Notes under the pieces: model-generated | What the model saw: the letters and a program-made list of their open reading frames with translations, nothing else | Told to the model about the DNA's origin: nothing | The model's database searches: none | Position numbers and translations under genes: made by a program | Source: Crocinitomicaceae bacterium | GTDB taxonomy: Bacteria; Bacteroidota; Bacteroidia; Flavobacteriales_D; Crocinitomicaceae | Assembly (NCBI GenBank): GCA_029247685.1 | Contig: JAQWKT010000011.1 | Coordinates: 1-60,143, forward strand | Reading direction: 5' to 3' | DNA length: 60,143 bases | Shown: piece by piece, positions 50,799-59,268 of the stretch | Layout of the letters: every line of letters starts with the position of its first letter | How positions within the stretch are numbered: the stretch's first letter is position 1

Positions 50799-52601
50799 TT
50801 AACTAATGCCATGCATTAATTTTTCTACCTTTTTATGAAGCAACAGCAACAACACACTTGTTGCTCCAGCCATTATTATAAAAATAATGAAAAAGCTATA
50901 TAAGGTATTAATTTCAATGCCAAATAAAGACTTCTTAGAGTTTTGGAAAACATAACTTGCAACATGTTCTCCATTAATAGCAACATGTCTAACCATTACA
51001 TCTTTATTGTTTTCATATTTTTTAGCTATATCCGTTTTTATATCCTTAGGGAAATTAGCTTGATTTGTAAACTGAATGTTTAAAGTGTCATTATTTACTG
51101 GCTTATCTTTCTTTAAAACGATTAAACCTTTAAGCAACAATGCCTCTTTAGAGGTTATTTTATCTGCTTTTGCAAAATCTTTTTTCACAAATTTCACTTT
51201 CTTCCCTTCTTGAGATTTTTCATAATCTGACATCAAGCAAGCTTCCAATGGATTATCTGATTTATTAATAAGATTTGCTGTGTAGGTTTTAATTTGATCC
51301 TCTTTAAAAGAGGAATTTTTATTAATAATAATTTCTCCTATTTCTGGCTGTGGAATAATCCCTGAAAATAATCCTGCTGTAAAATTACCAACCACTGAAG
51401 AAAGGAAAAATACAGCCATCATCATCGATGCAAATCTTCTTGGAGAAAGTTTGTTAACAACCGATAAACCTACTGGTGAAATAGCTAATTCTCCACAGGT
51501 ATGTAAGAAATACATTCCTATCAAAAAGAACATGGAGATTTTGGATTCCATTCCCATTCCTTTTACAGAAAAAGCAATTAACACATAACCCAGAGCCAAA
51601 ATTGCTAGACCCCATACCATTTTCATTGGAGAAGATGGTTCTTTTCCTCTTGTACCCAAGCTTGTCCACATTACACTAAACAAAGGAGCAAATAATACAA
51701 TAAATATTGGATTAATACTTTGAAAAAAGGATGCCGGCACGGTAAAGCCCCAAAGATTACGATCGGTATTTTGATCGGCAAAAATAGTTAAAGATGCTCC
51801 TGCTTGCTCAAAGGCAGCCCAGAATGCAATAACAAAAGCAGTAATAATAAAAATCGCCCATATTCTATCCTTTTCAATTTTGGTGAGTGGTTTGTTTTCA
51901 TGTTCGTTGTTGTCTTCTGAAGAACCTTCTTTTTTCTTTTTATAGTAAGATGGCTTCATTCCGATTGGTTCTCCCTCAGGGGTAACAATGTATTTGTTTT
52001 GTCCTAAAAGCATTACAATGGTACCGACTACCATTCCTATTCCAGCACAAAGAAAACCATATTTAAAATCCGCTGCACTACCTGTATCTCCAAGACCACC
52101 ACAAACTAAAGGAGCAACTAGTGCTCCAGCATTAATACCCATATAAAAAATAGTATAAGCAGAATCAATTCTAGCATCTCCTTTTGGATAAAGGGTGCCT
52201 ACCATGGAAGAAATGTTTGGCTTAAAAAAGCCATTTCCTAAAATCAAAAATCCTAAAGAAAGGTACATAATAGGAACAGATGATGCTGGATCGCCATAAG
52301 CAGAAGCACTAAAAAACATGAGGAATTGTGCTATCGCCATCAAGATCCCTCCAACAAGAATAGATCGCCTATTTCCCCAATATCTATCGGCTATAAATCC
52401 ACCCAATAAAGGAGTTGCATATACTAAAGAAGTATATATTCCATATATAGAACCAGCAGCCTCTGTATCCATTAAAAGCGCCTTGGTTAAATACAATATA
52501 AAGATTGCACGCATTCCATAATAACTGAAACGCTCCCACATCTCTACGGTGAACAATAAGTACAATCCACCAGGATGACCTTTCTTAACTGTTTGTGACA
52601 T
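50799..52601 (-). CDS. POT/PTR2 family proton-coupled oligopeptide transporter
   Basis: The 600-residue MFS transporter of the POT family takes up di- and tripeptides with protons. The hallmark ExxERFxYYG is present as E20-M-W-E23-R24-F-S-Y-Y-G29, followed by GGFIADRYWGNRRSI. NGFFKPNISSMVGTLY and FYMGINAGALVAPLVCG are the second PTR2 signature. A charged cytoplasmic linker (about 215-240, KKKKEGSSEDNNEHEN) separates the two halves. Near the C-terminus a hydrophilic insert of about 130 residues (about 425-560) precedes the last membrane helix. It heads a two-gene operon with the DUF819 gene. Confidence 0.93.
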   Translation of the reverse strand: MSQTVKKGHPGGLYLLFTVEMWERFSYYGMRAIFILYLTKALLMDTEAAGSIYGIYTSLVYATPLLGGFIADRYWGNRRSILVGGILMAIAQFLMFFSASAYGDPASSVPIMYLSLGFLILGNGFFKPNISSMVGTLYPKGDARIDSAYTIFYMGINAGALVAPLVCGGLGDTGSAADFKYGFLCAGIGMVVGTIVMLLGQNKYIVTPEGEPIGMKPSYYKKKKEGSSEDNNEHENKPLTKIEKDRIWAIFIITAFVIAFWAAFEQAGASLTIFADQNTDRNLWGFTVPASFFQSINPIFIVLFAPLFSVMWTSLGTRGKEPSSPMKMVWGLAILALGYVLIAFSVKGMGMESKISMFFLIGMYFLHTCGELAISPVGLSVVNKLSPRRFASMMMAVFFLSSVVGNFTAGLFSGIIPQPEIGEIIINKNSSFKEDQIKTYTANLINKSDNPLEACLMSDYEKSQEGKKVKFVKKDFAKADKITSKEALLLKGLIVLKKDKPVNNDTLNIQFTNQANFPKDIKTDIAKKYENNKDVMVRHVAINGEHVASYVFQNSKKSLFGIEINTLYSFFIIFIIMAGATSVLLLLLHKKVEKLMHGIS

Positions 52602-52690
52602 AATTATTTTTTTTATAAATATGTGTCGAATTTACTAAAATTTAATTCAGCAATACTAAAATGTGGTTAAATTCGAAATATTGTTGATAA

Positions 52691-53425
52691 TTATTTAGAA
52701 GACCAAATTCCCCAACTCTTTTTTGCTTGTTCTACAAGCATGTTTTGGCCATTTAATGTAAATGCATTGTTTTTTTTTGCCCTTTTTAAAAAAAGAGTTT
52801 CTTCTGGATTATAAATTAAATCCATAAAAAAATGCTCATCTGTGATTGATTTCCAGTCTAATGATACACAAGATTTTATTTTTGGATACATCCCTAAAGG
52901 AGTCGTATTTATGATTAATTTACAGCTTCTAATCATATTCTCATTTAATTGATCATAAGAGAATTGATTTAATCTGTAATCGGGAGTTCTTGAAACGAAA
53001 AAAACTTCTATTCCTATTTTCTTTAACACATAAGTAACTGCCTTAGAAGCTCCACCTGTTCCGAAAACAATTGCTTTATCGTGGTGTTTAGTTAAAAAAG
53101 GCTTTATGCTTTGATGAAAGCCAAATGCATCGGTATTATAACCAATTTTTTTTCCACCAGTGATTTTAATGGTATTAACCGCTCCAATCTCTTTCGCTTC
53201 AGAAGAAAGTTCGTCTAAAAACGGAATAATTTTTTCTTTATATGGGATAGTTACGTTAAGACCAGATAGATCATTTCTGTTTAAAACGTTATTTACATCT
53301 TCGATTTGATGTATCTCAAATTCATCATAAACAGCATCGATATTATTCTCAGAAAAAAAAGAATTAAAATACTTTTTTGAAAAGGAATGCGATAAAGATT
53401 TTCCTATTAAACCGTATTGTTGCAT
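52691..53425 (-). CDS. aroE: Shikimate dehydrogenase
   Basis: AroE reduces 3-dehydroshikimate with NADPH in aromatic amino acid synthesis. The 244-residue protein is slightly short for the family but complete. Substrate-binding serines lie in SLSHSFSKKYF (residues 10-20), the catalytic K63 in PYKEKI, N84 in GAVNTI and D99 in NTDAFGF. The NADP-binding loop is FGTGGASKAV (about 120-129), and NTTPLGM follows. The C-terminal NGQNMLVEQAKKSW closes the active site. The start overlaps the purK stop by one base (TGATG), so translation is coupled. Confidence 0.95.
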   Translation of the reverse strand: MQQYGLIGKSLSHSFSKKYFNSFFSENNIDAVYDEFEIHQIEDVNNVLNRNDLSGLNVTIPYKEKIIPFLDELSSEAKEIGAVNTIKITGGKKIGYNTDAFGFHQSIKPFLTKHHDKAIVFGTGGASKAVTYVLKKIGIEVFFVSRTPDYRLNQFSYDQLNENMIRSCKLIINTTPLGMYPKIKSCVSLDWKSITDEHFFMDLIYNPEETLFLKRAKKNNAFTLNGQNMLVEQAKKSWGIWSSK

Positions 53426-54582
53426 CAGGCACTATGTGCTTTAAGTTTTCCTTTAATAAATTTCACTTTTTGTTTCAATTCCAAAATTGTTGGTGCTGTC
53501 AATGTAACATGTCCCATTTTTCTGAAAGGTTTAACCATCTCTTTGCCATACACATGTACAAAAACTCCAGGGTGATTTAATAAAAACTCCATGCCATCAT
53601 ATAAAGCAGGGCCATTGCTCCCTTTTTCCCCAAGAATATTGAGCATGGCACCACAATTAATTAAAGAGCTATCCCCTAAAGGCAAGTTTAAAACGCTTCT
53701 TAAATGTTGTTGAAACTGAGAAGTAACATTACATTCAATAGTATGATGCCCACTATTATGGGGCCTAGGAGCTATCTCATTAATTAGAAGATCCCCATCT
53801 TTTGTAAGAAAGAATTCAACTGCAAGAATCCCAACCATTTGAAGAGATTCTATAATGTTTATGGCAATTTCTTTTGCTTTTGATTCGATCATCTTAGATA
53901 TCTCCGCTGGAGAAAATAAAAATTCAACCAAATTTGCTTCCGGACTAAATTCACATTCCACCACTGGGAAAGTATTAACATCGCCAGATTCATTTCTTGC
54001 TACAATAATTGCCAATTCTTTTTCAAAAGGAATATAATCCTCAAGTATACATGGTGCATCAAAAGCATCTTTAATATCTTTTTGAGACTTAAGAACTTTT
54101 ACTCCTCTTCCATCATAACCGCCAGTTCTTAACTTCTGAACTTTTGGAAAAAAATTATCAAAAGAAGAAAGCTCTGCCTTCGAATTAATTAAAGAAAAAT
54201 CTGAAGTGGGTAGGCCATGTTTTTTATAAAACTCCTTTTGAATTCCTTTATCTCTAATAATTCTTAAAACGTTTGGTTGAGGAAAAACTTTTACCCCCAT
54301 TTTTTCAACCTCTTCAAGCGCCTCTATATTTACATTTTCTATTTCAACGGTTACAACATCTTTGTCTTTAGCAAAATCTAAAACAGTCTGATAATCCGTT
54401 ATTGAGCCAATGGTGAAATTATTTGCAATTTGAGAACATGGCGCATTTGGATCTGGATCCAAACAATAAATATGTACATTCCAATCAATTGCTTCTTGAA
54501 TAAGCATTCTGCCAAGTTGTCCACCACCAAGAACACCTAGTTTAAAACCCTTTCCGTACCAAACTTTTTTGGAATTTTCCAT
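53425..54582 (-). CDS. purK: 5-(carboxyamino)imidazole ribonucleotide synthase
   Basis: PurK makes N5-CAIR from AIR, bicarbonate and ATP in purine synthesis. The 385-residue ATP-grasp protein has the N-terminal nucleotide-fold signature LGVLGGGQLGRMLIQEA and the glycine-rich grasp loop KLRTGGYDGRGV. The metal-binding stretch is FFLTKDGDLLINEIAPRPHNSGHHT, with SQFQQHLRSVL beyond. The start ATG directly follows the proS stop, and the end overlaps aroE. It is the middle gene of a proS-purK-aroE operon. Confidence 0.96.
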   Translation of the reverse strand: MENSKKVWYGKGFKLGVLGGGQLGRMLIQEAIDWNVHIYCLDPDPNAPCSQIANNFTIGSITDYQTVLDFAKDKDVVTVEIENVNIEALEEVEKMGVKVFPQPNVLRIIRDKGIQKEFYKKHGLPTSDFSLINSKAELSSFDNFFPKVQKLRTGGYDGRGVKVLKSQKDIKDAFDAPCILEDYIPFEKELAIIVARNESGDVNTFPVVECEFSPEANLVEFLFSPAEISKMIESKAKEIAINIIESLQMVGILAVEFFLTKDGDLLINEIAPRPHNSGHHTIECNVTSQFQQHLRSVLNLPLGDSSLINCGAMLNILGEKGSNGPALYDGMEFLLNHPGVFVHVYGKEMVKPFRKMGHVTLTAPTILELKQKVKFIKGKLKAHSA

Positions 54583-56055
54583 TTAATATGCTTTTGCAAA
54601 AACAACTCTTCTTTTTGACTCTTTTCCAGTTACCATACATTTGCCAGTTTCCTCAGGAGCATTATAAGGAATACATCTAATGGTTGCTTGTGTTTGTTCT
54701 TTAATCAGTAATTCTGTTTCTTTAGTTCCATCCCAATGAGCCATAAAAAAACCTCCTTTTTTAATTTGCTTTTTAAAGTCCTCATAAGAATCAACAAGAT
54801 GAGTATTTGTTGTTCGATGTTCTAAGGCACGATTAAACAAACTTTCTTGAATTTCGGTCAACAAGGATTTTATGTATGTTTCTATGCCATTAAAATCAAA
54901 TATTTCTTTTGTTCGTGTATCTCTTCTTGCCAATTCAACTTTTCCATTTTCAAGATCTCTAGGACCCATAGCAAGTCTTATTGGAACTCCCTTGGACTCA
55001 TATTCGGCAAATTTCCAACCTGGTCTTCGGTTATCGTCATCGTCTAATTTAAATGAGACCCCTAACGCTTTTAATTTGTTTTCCAAAGCTTTAAAATGTT
55101 TGCATATTTCATTTAATTGATCTTCATTTTTATAAATTGGAATAGCGACAACTTGTAGCGGAGCAATTTTAGGTGGCAAAACCAATCCTTGATCATCCGA
55201 ATGCGTCATTATTAACGCCCCCATTAAACGAGTAGACACTCCCCATGATGTAGCCCAAACGTATTCTAGCTTCCCTTCCTTATCAGCAAATTTAACATCA
55301 AATGCTTTTGCGAAATTTTGAGCCAAAAAATGAGAAGTTCCTGCCTGTAATGCTTTTCCATCTTGCATTAACGCTTCAATACAATAGGTTTCTTCTGCTC
55401 CAGCAAAACGTTCTGCTTCGGTCTTGGTCCCCTTCAATACAGGGGTAGCCATATACGATTCCACAAAATCCGCATACAAATGCAATATTTTTTCTGTTTC
55501 TTCAATCGCTTCTTGCTTTGTAGCATGAGCAGTATGCCCTTCTTGCCATAAAAATTCAGCAGTTCTTAAAAACAAACGTGTTCGCATTTCCCATCGAACC
55601 ACATTGGCCCATTGATTAATTAATAATGGTAAATCTCTATAAGATTGAATCCAATTTTTATAAGAATTCCAAATAATTGTTTCCGAAGTTGGTCGAACAA
55701 TCAATTCTTCTTCTAATTTGGCATCAGGATCAACCACAACACCACTTCCATCTTCGGCATTTTTTAATCGATAATGCGTAACTACGGCACATTCTTTAGC
55801 AAAACCATCTACATGAGACGCTTCTTTGCTAAGATAAGATTTAGGAATAAAAAGGGGGAAATAGGCATTAGAATGACCAGTTTCTTTAAACATAATGTCT
55901 AACTGATTTTTCATTTTTTCCCAAATTGCATATCCATATGGTTTAATAACCATACATCCTCTAACATCCGAATGTTCTGCTAAATCAGCTCTATAGACAA
56001 GTTCGTTATACCATTTAGAGTAATCCTCTTTACGAGTGACAAATTTTTGCGCCAT
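54583..56055 (-). CDS. proS: Prolyl-tRNA synthetase (short, ProS type 3)
   Basis: The 490-residue class II synthetase is of the archaeal/eukaryote-like type. It lacks the large editing insertion of E. coli ProS and instead has the C-terminal zinc-binding-like extension. Motif 1 region: [21 protein letters not shown]. Motif 2: [24 protein letters not shown]; the prolyl-adenylate-binding [10 protein letters not shown] precedes it. Motif 3: [13 protein letters not shown]. The end is [17 protein letters not shown]. It charges tRNA-Pro. A matching promoter lies just upstream. Confidence 0.96.
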   Translation of the reverse strand: MAQKFVTRKEDYSKWYNELVYRADLAEHSDVRGCMVIKPYGYAIWEKMKNQLDIMFKETGHSNAYFPLFIPKSYLSKEASHVDGFAKECAVVTHYRLKNAEDGSGVVVDPDAKLEEELIVRPTSETIIWNSYKNWIQSYRDLPLLINQWANVVRWEMRTRLFLRTAEFLWQEGHTAHATKQEAIEETEKILHLYADFVESYMATPVLKGTKTEAERFAGAEETYCIEALMQDGKALQAGTSHFLAQNFAKAFDVKFADKEGKLEYVWATSWGVSTRLMGALIMTHSDDQGLVLPPKIAPLQVVAIPIYKNEDQLNEICKHFKALENKLKALGVSFKLDDDDNRRPGWKFAEYESKGVPIRLAMGPRDLENGKVELARRDTRTKEIFDFNGIETYIKSLLTEIQESLFNRALEHRTTNTHLVDSYEDFKKQIKKGGFFMAHWDGTKETELLIKEQTQATIRCIPYNAPEETGKCMVTGKESKRRVVFAKAY

Positions 56056-56078
56056 TTTTTAAGTAATAATTATGGATG

Positions 56079-56111
56079 CAAAGATAATCTTTTAGAAAAA
56101 TTAAATACCAA
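56079..56111 (-). promoter_or_regulatory. Promoter of proS-purK-aroE operon, TTG-N22-TATCTTTG
   Basis: On the minus strand TTG (56111-56109) is followed after 22 bases by TATCTTTG (56086-56079), an exact TAnnTTTG match. Transcription would begin near 56072, about 17 bases before the proS ATG. The spacing is slightly long for the Bacteroidota consensus. Confidence 0.5.
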
Positions 56112-56154
56112 TAATAAAGTCTACATATATTTAAACATCAAAGTTTTGTAAATT

Positions 56155-56162
56155 TAGTTTTG
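56155..56162 (+). promoter_or_regulatory. Candidate -7 promoter element TAGTTTTG
   Basis: This is an exact TAnnTTTG match overlapping the TTG at 56160. If it is real, transcription starts near 56169 and that TTG cannot be the start codon, which favours the ATG at 56226 for the following gene. No clear -33 TTG at the correct distance was seen. Confidence 0.4.
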
Positions 56163-56225
56163 AAAAAGAGCACTTTAATTAGAGATAAAACTTTACCTGC
56201 TATTCCATTTGGAAATTTAAGACTA

Positions 56226-56798
56226 ATGAAAAAAACACAATCTATTATTGAAAAATTAAGCACCTCCAAAATCATCACTTGCCTTTTTCTACTTACTATT
56301 CTTATTAGTTGCATCATGCATTTTATGATAAATCCTCAACTAGTTAAGTATGCTGGAGAAATGAAGATTTTAGACATTATGATAATGGGTTATGATATCA
56401 ATTATGTAAATGCATTTTTTAAAGCTTTAGGGGAAAAAGGGCGAGATATCTATTTGTATCAACAACTTGCCATAGATATGATTTATCCATTAGCATATGG
56501 GGGTTTTATCTGTTTTTCTTTAGCTTGGATCTTAAAAAAGAAAAACAAAAATTTGACAAGTATAGGACTTGCCATTTGTATATTGCCTTTAATTGGTGTT
56601 TTTTTAGACTTTATTGAAAATATTTCTAATGCAATTTTATTGCTTAAATATCCAAAAATTAGTTCGTTTCAGGTTGCTTTTTCCTGTATCATGACCTATT
56701 TAAAGTACTTTTTTCTTATAGTTTCAGTATTAATTTTATTCGTATTATATGGCATGTTTATTGTCAATAAAATAAAAATCACAAATGCAAGAAATTAA
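56226..56798 (+). CDS. Four-helix integral membrane protein, hypothetical
   Basis: From the ATG at 56226 the protein has 190 residues and four hydrophobic segments: near the start (ITCLFLLTILISCIMHFM), MIYPLAYGGFICFSLAWIL, SIGLAICILPLIGVFLDFIEN and YLKYFFLIVSVLILFVLYGMF. An acidic DFIENISNAILL sits at the end of the third. A longer form from TTG 56160 is possible but would add a polar, non-signal extension and would sit on the candidate promoter. The gene's last 14 bases overlap the VanW gene. The function is unknown. Confidence 0.75.
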   Translation: MKKTQSIIEKLSTSKIITCLFLLTILISCIMHFMINPQLVKYAGEMKILDIMIMGYDINYVNAFFKALGEKGRDIYLYQQLAIDMIYPLAYGGFICFSLAWILKKKNKNLTSIGLAICILPLIGVFLDFIENISNAILLLKYPKISSFQVAFSCIMTYLKYFFLIVSVLILFVLYGMFIVNKIKITNARN

Positions 56799-57597
56799 AA
56801 AACCAATACATCGAAGTTTCTTAAGGTCTTTTTTAGGAAAAGAATATTATATATGGAAAAGAAAGTTAAAATGGTATTTTGGAAATCAAAAATTTGCAAA
56901 AAAGAAAACTAACATTGTCTATGAAAATTCGATTTACAAGCACAAATCGTTAATTCTAAGACCTCTTAAAGATGTTGACATGTATCTTCAAGAGAATAAA
57001 AGAGAAAACTTAAGAATTGCTATTGAACATCTAAACCAAATTGAGATTAAACCCCAAGAAACTTTTTCTATCTGGAGGTTGGTTGGAAAACCAAATAAAA
57101 AAAAAGGATATCTTGAAGGGCTTGTTTTAAAAAGTGGCTCTATTGATAAAGACATTGGAGGTGGGTTGTGCCAGCTTGGAAATCTTCTATTTTGGGTTTT
57201 TGCACATAGCCCTCTAACTATTAGTGAAAGGCATCGACATGGTTATGATGTTTTTCCAGATGTGAATAGAAAAGTTCCATTTGGAGCAGGGGCCACACTT
57301 TCTTATAACCATATTGATTTACAGGTTAAAAATGAAACAAACAATCATTTTATAATAAAGCTTTGGCTTGATAAAACCCATTTGAATGGAGAATTATTAT
57401 CGCGTGATAAAATAGAAAATGAATTCAGCATCGAAGAAAGAAACCACATTATGAAACAACAACTATGGGGAGGTTATTCAAGACATAATCAAATTTATCA
57501 GTTAGTTAAAAAAGAAAATGAAGTGATTAATGAAAGGCTTATTGTAGAAAACCATGCGATTATGATGTACACTCCATTTATTGAAAGCAAAAAATAA
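56785..57597 (+). CDS. VanW family protein
   Basis: The 270-residue protein carries the VanW core: LNQIEIKPQETFSIWRLVG, then KSGSIDKDIGGGLCQLGNLL (GGGLCQL at about 125-131) and SERHRHGYDVFPDVNRKVPFGAGATL. VanW was named for a gene in vanB-type glycopeptide resistance clusters, but homologues are common in bacteria without resistance and their biochemical role is unclear; nothing here suggests resistance. No signal peptide is visible, so it may be cytoplasmic. It overlaps the preceding membrane protein gene by 14 bases, suggesting a coupled pair. Confidence 0.92.
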   Translation: MQEIKKPIHRSFLRSFLGKEYYIWKRKLKWYFGNQKFAKKKTNIVYENSIYKHKSLILRPLKDVDMYLQENKRENLRIAIEHLNQIEIKPQETFSIWRLVGKPNKKKGYLEGLVLKSGSIDKDIGGGLCQLGNLLFWVFAHSPLTISERHRHGYDVFPDVNRKVPFGAGATLSYNHIDLQVKNETNNHFIIKLWLDKTHLNGELLSRDKIENEFSIEERNHIMKQQLWGGYSRHNQIYQLVKKENEVINERLIVENHAIMMYTPFIESKK

Positions 57598-57601
57598 TTT
57601 T

Positions 57602-58480
57602 ATGAAAAATAATTTCTGCTATAGATTTGTTCTATCAATAATTATTTTATCGGTATATAACGTCTTAACTGCTCAAGAAAAAAACAGTTGCGAATGTATA
57701 GAAATTGCTATAACAAAAGATGCAAGAATTGCTCCCAAAGGTTGCGAATGGATGGAATCTCTATCGGAAGAAGAGAGTAATCAACATATTGAAAAAATGA
57801 AAAAAGACTGTCCAGAAATTTATGACATGTTTAAGATTAACACCATGTTTAAGGGGGAGAGTAAAGATAAAATCGTTTATATTCCGAAAATAAATGTTTA
57901 CGATGTTTTTTTTGATAGTTTATCGATAAAATGGCATCATGTAGAACCTTCAGAAGAATATAATCATGATATAGAGATTTATAATGCAAAAGATAATAGC
58001 ATCACTATTGATCTTGATTTTGAAGACGAACCTTATGGGGAAACTCTATTTATTGAAAAAATGAATTATGATAAAGTTGAAATAGATGCTTGTTATAAAG
58101 AGGTTACCGCATTTTATTGGGGAGAACTTGCGATTATCGAAGGAAGTGAAATATATTCAGAATGGGCTCCAATAAAAGTATTAGAGAACAATAAAAGCTT
58201 TGAAATAAGTTTTGACTCCTCAAAAGATAGGCCTTCAACTAATGATTACTCAAAAACACATCCAATAGCTATTGATAAACTTGACCTAAATCAGAAAAAA
58301 GAATTCATTCGAAAATGGCATAGCGAATGGTTGTATAACGAAATTAAAGATTGTAAAAAAATAGAAGAAATGCCTTTTTTTGAAAGAGTCGTAAGTATGA
58401 TGATTTTAAAAATAAAACTTAAAAAAGGAAATAAAGAAACTGAAAAAACAATTAACTTTTACTATAGAATAAGTTGTTAA
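57602..58480 (+). CDS. Exported protein with N-terminal CEC/GCEWM module
   Basis: From the ATG at 57602 (preferred over 57581 because it puts the signal peptide first: NNFCYRFVLSIIILSVYNV) the protein has 292 residues. Just after cleavage is a cysteine module CECIEIAI...APKGCEWMESLSEEES...KKDCPEIYDMF. A beta-rich acidic domain of about 210 residues follows (NVYDVFFDSLSIKWHH, SITIDLDFEDEPYGE, ELAIIEGSEIYSEWAPIKV). The same cysteine module forms nearly the whole of the next gene's product, so the two are paralogous in that part. Neither is assigned to a family that I know. It is probably periplasmic or surface-exposed. Confidence 0.78.
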   Translation: MKNNFCYRFVLSIIILSVYNVLTAQEKNSCECIEIAITKDARIAPKGCEWMESLSEEESNQHIEKMKKDCPEIYDMFKINTMFKGESKDKIVYIPKINVYDVFFDSLSIKWHHVEPSEEYNHDIEIYNAKDNSITIDLDFEDEPYGETLFIEKMNYDKVEIDACYKEVTAFYWGELAIIEGSEIYSEWAPIKVLENNKSFEISFDSSKDRPSTNDYSKTHPIAIDKLDLNQKKEFIRKWHSEWLYNEIKDCKKIEEMPFFERVVSMMILKIKLKKGNKETEKTINFYYRISC

Positions 58481-58521
58481 TAATTGATTCAAAATAAATT
58501 ACTTTTATAAAAAAAAACAAA

Positions 58522-58836
58522 ATGAAAAATATATATCTCTATTTCTTTGCACTAATAGCTTCAAGCATGATGATGAATAGCTGTGCATCTGTTAAAAACA
58601 ATAAAAAAACGCTTTGTGAATGCATGGAAATTGCCATAAAAAACCCAAAAATAACTAGTGCTCCAGAAGGTTGCGAATGGATGGATGCAATTTCAGAAGA
58701 AGAAGGAACTAGTTTGATCAAAAAAATGAAAGAAGAATGCCCAGAAATTTACAAAAGCTTATTTATTAAAGAATCCAAAATCCCTGAAAATAGAGCAATT
58801 GAGAAAAAAGAAATTCAGACAGAAAATCAAAAATGA
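58522..58836 (+). CDS. Small lipoprotein with CEC/GCEWM module
   Basis: The 104-residue lipoprotein has a signal (FFALIASSMMMNSC, lipobox cysteine at 21). The mature part repeats the module of the preceding protein: CECMEIAI, APEGCEWMDAISEEEG, KKMKEECPEIYKS. The four spaced cysteines suggest a disulphide-stabilised helical hairpin. A polar Lys/Glu tail follows. Its end overlaps the start of the hotdog thioesterase by four bases (ATGA), hence coupled translation. Function unknown. Confidence 0.78.
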   Translation: MKNIYLYFFALIASSMMMNSCASVKNNKKTLCECMEIAIKNPKITSAPEGCEWMDAISEEEGTSLIKKMKEECPEIYKSLFIKESKIPENRAIEKKEIQTENQK

Positions 58837-59267
58837 TAAGTCATTATAAAAAATTAGAAGACATGTATTTACAAGCCAATGTAAATACTAAAATATACAC
58901 CACTACTAAAGCTAGTATTAGTAAAGGGAAGTCTATCATCAGTATAGAAATTGAAGACAAATACTTTCACGCCTTAGGAGCTATTCATGGATCTGTCTAT
59001 TTTAAATTGCTTGACGATGCTTGTTTTTTTGCCGTTAATTCTCTTGTTGAAGAGGCATTTGTTCTTACTACTTCATTTAATATTCATATCACAAAGCCGG
59101 TTAGCTCAGGTAAAATTGAAGCAATTGGAAAGGTACGATTTAAATCGAAAAATCTATTTACTGCCGAAGCTACTTTATACAATGAAAATGGTGCTGAAAT
59201 AGCATTTGGAACTGGAGATTTTGCAAAAAGTAAAATTGCACTTACCCCAGAAATAGGATATAAATAA
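58833..59267 (+). CDS. Hotdog-fold thioesterase (PaaI-like)
   Basis: This 144-residue protein has the hotdog signature ALGAIHGSVYFKLLDDACFFA (about 48-68; the second G of HGG is replaced by S, and D64-D65 are candidate catalytic acids), then LTTSFNIHITKPVSSGKIEAIGKV for the central strands. It probably hydrolyses an acyl-CoA or related thioester. It is cytoplasmic, unlike the exported product encoded directly upstream, to which it is coupled. It is clearly a different subgroup from the HGG protein at 3042-3476. Its stop is one base from that of the convergent aminopeptidase gene. Confidence 0.85.
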   Translation: MISHYKKLEDMYLQANVNTKIYTTTKASISKGKSIISIEIEDKYFHALGAIHGSVYFKLLDDACFFAVNSLVEEAFVLTTSFNIHITKPVSSGKIEAIGKVRFKSKNLFTAEATLYNENGAEIAFGTGDFAKSKIALTPEIGYK

Positions 59268-59268
59268 G

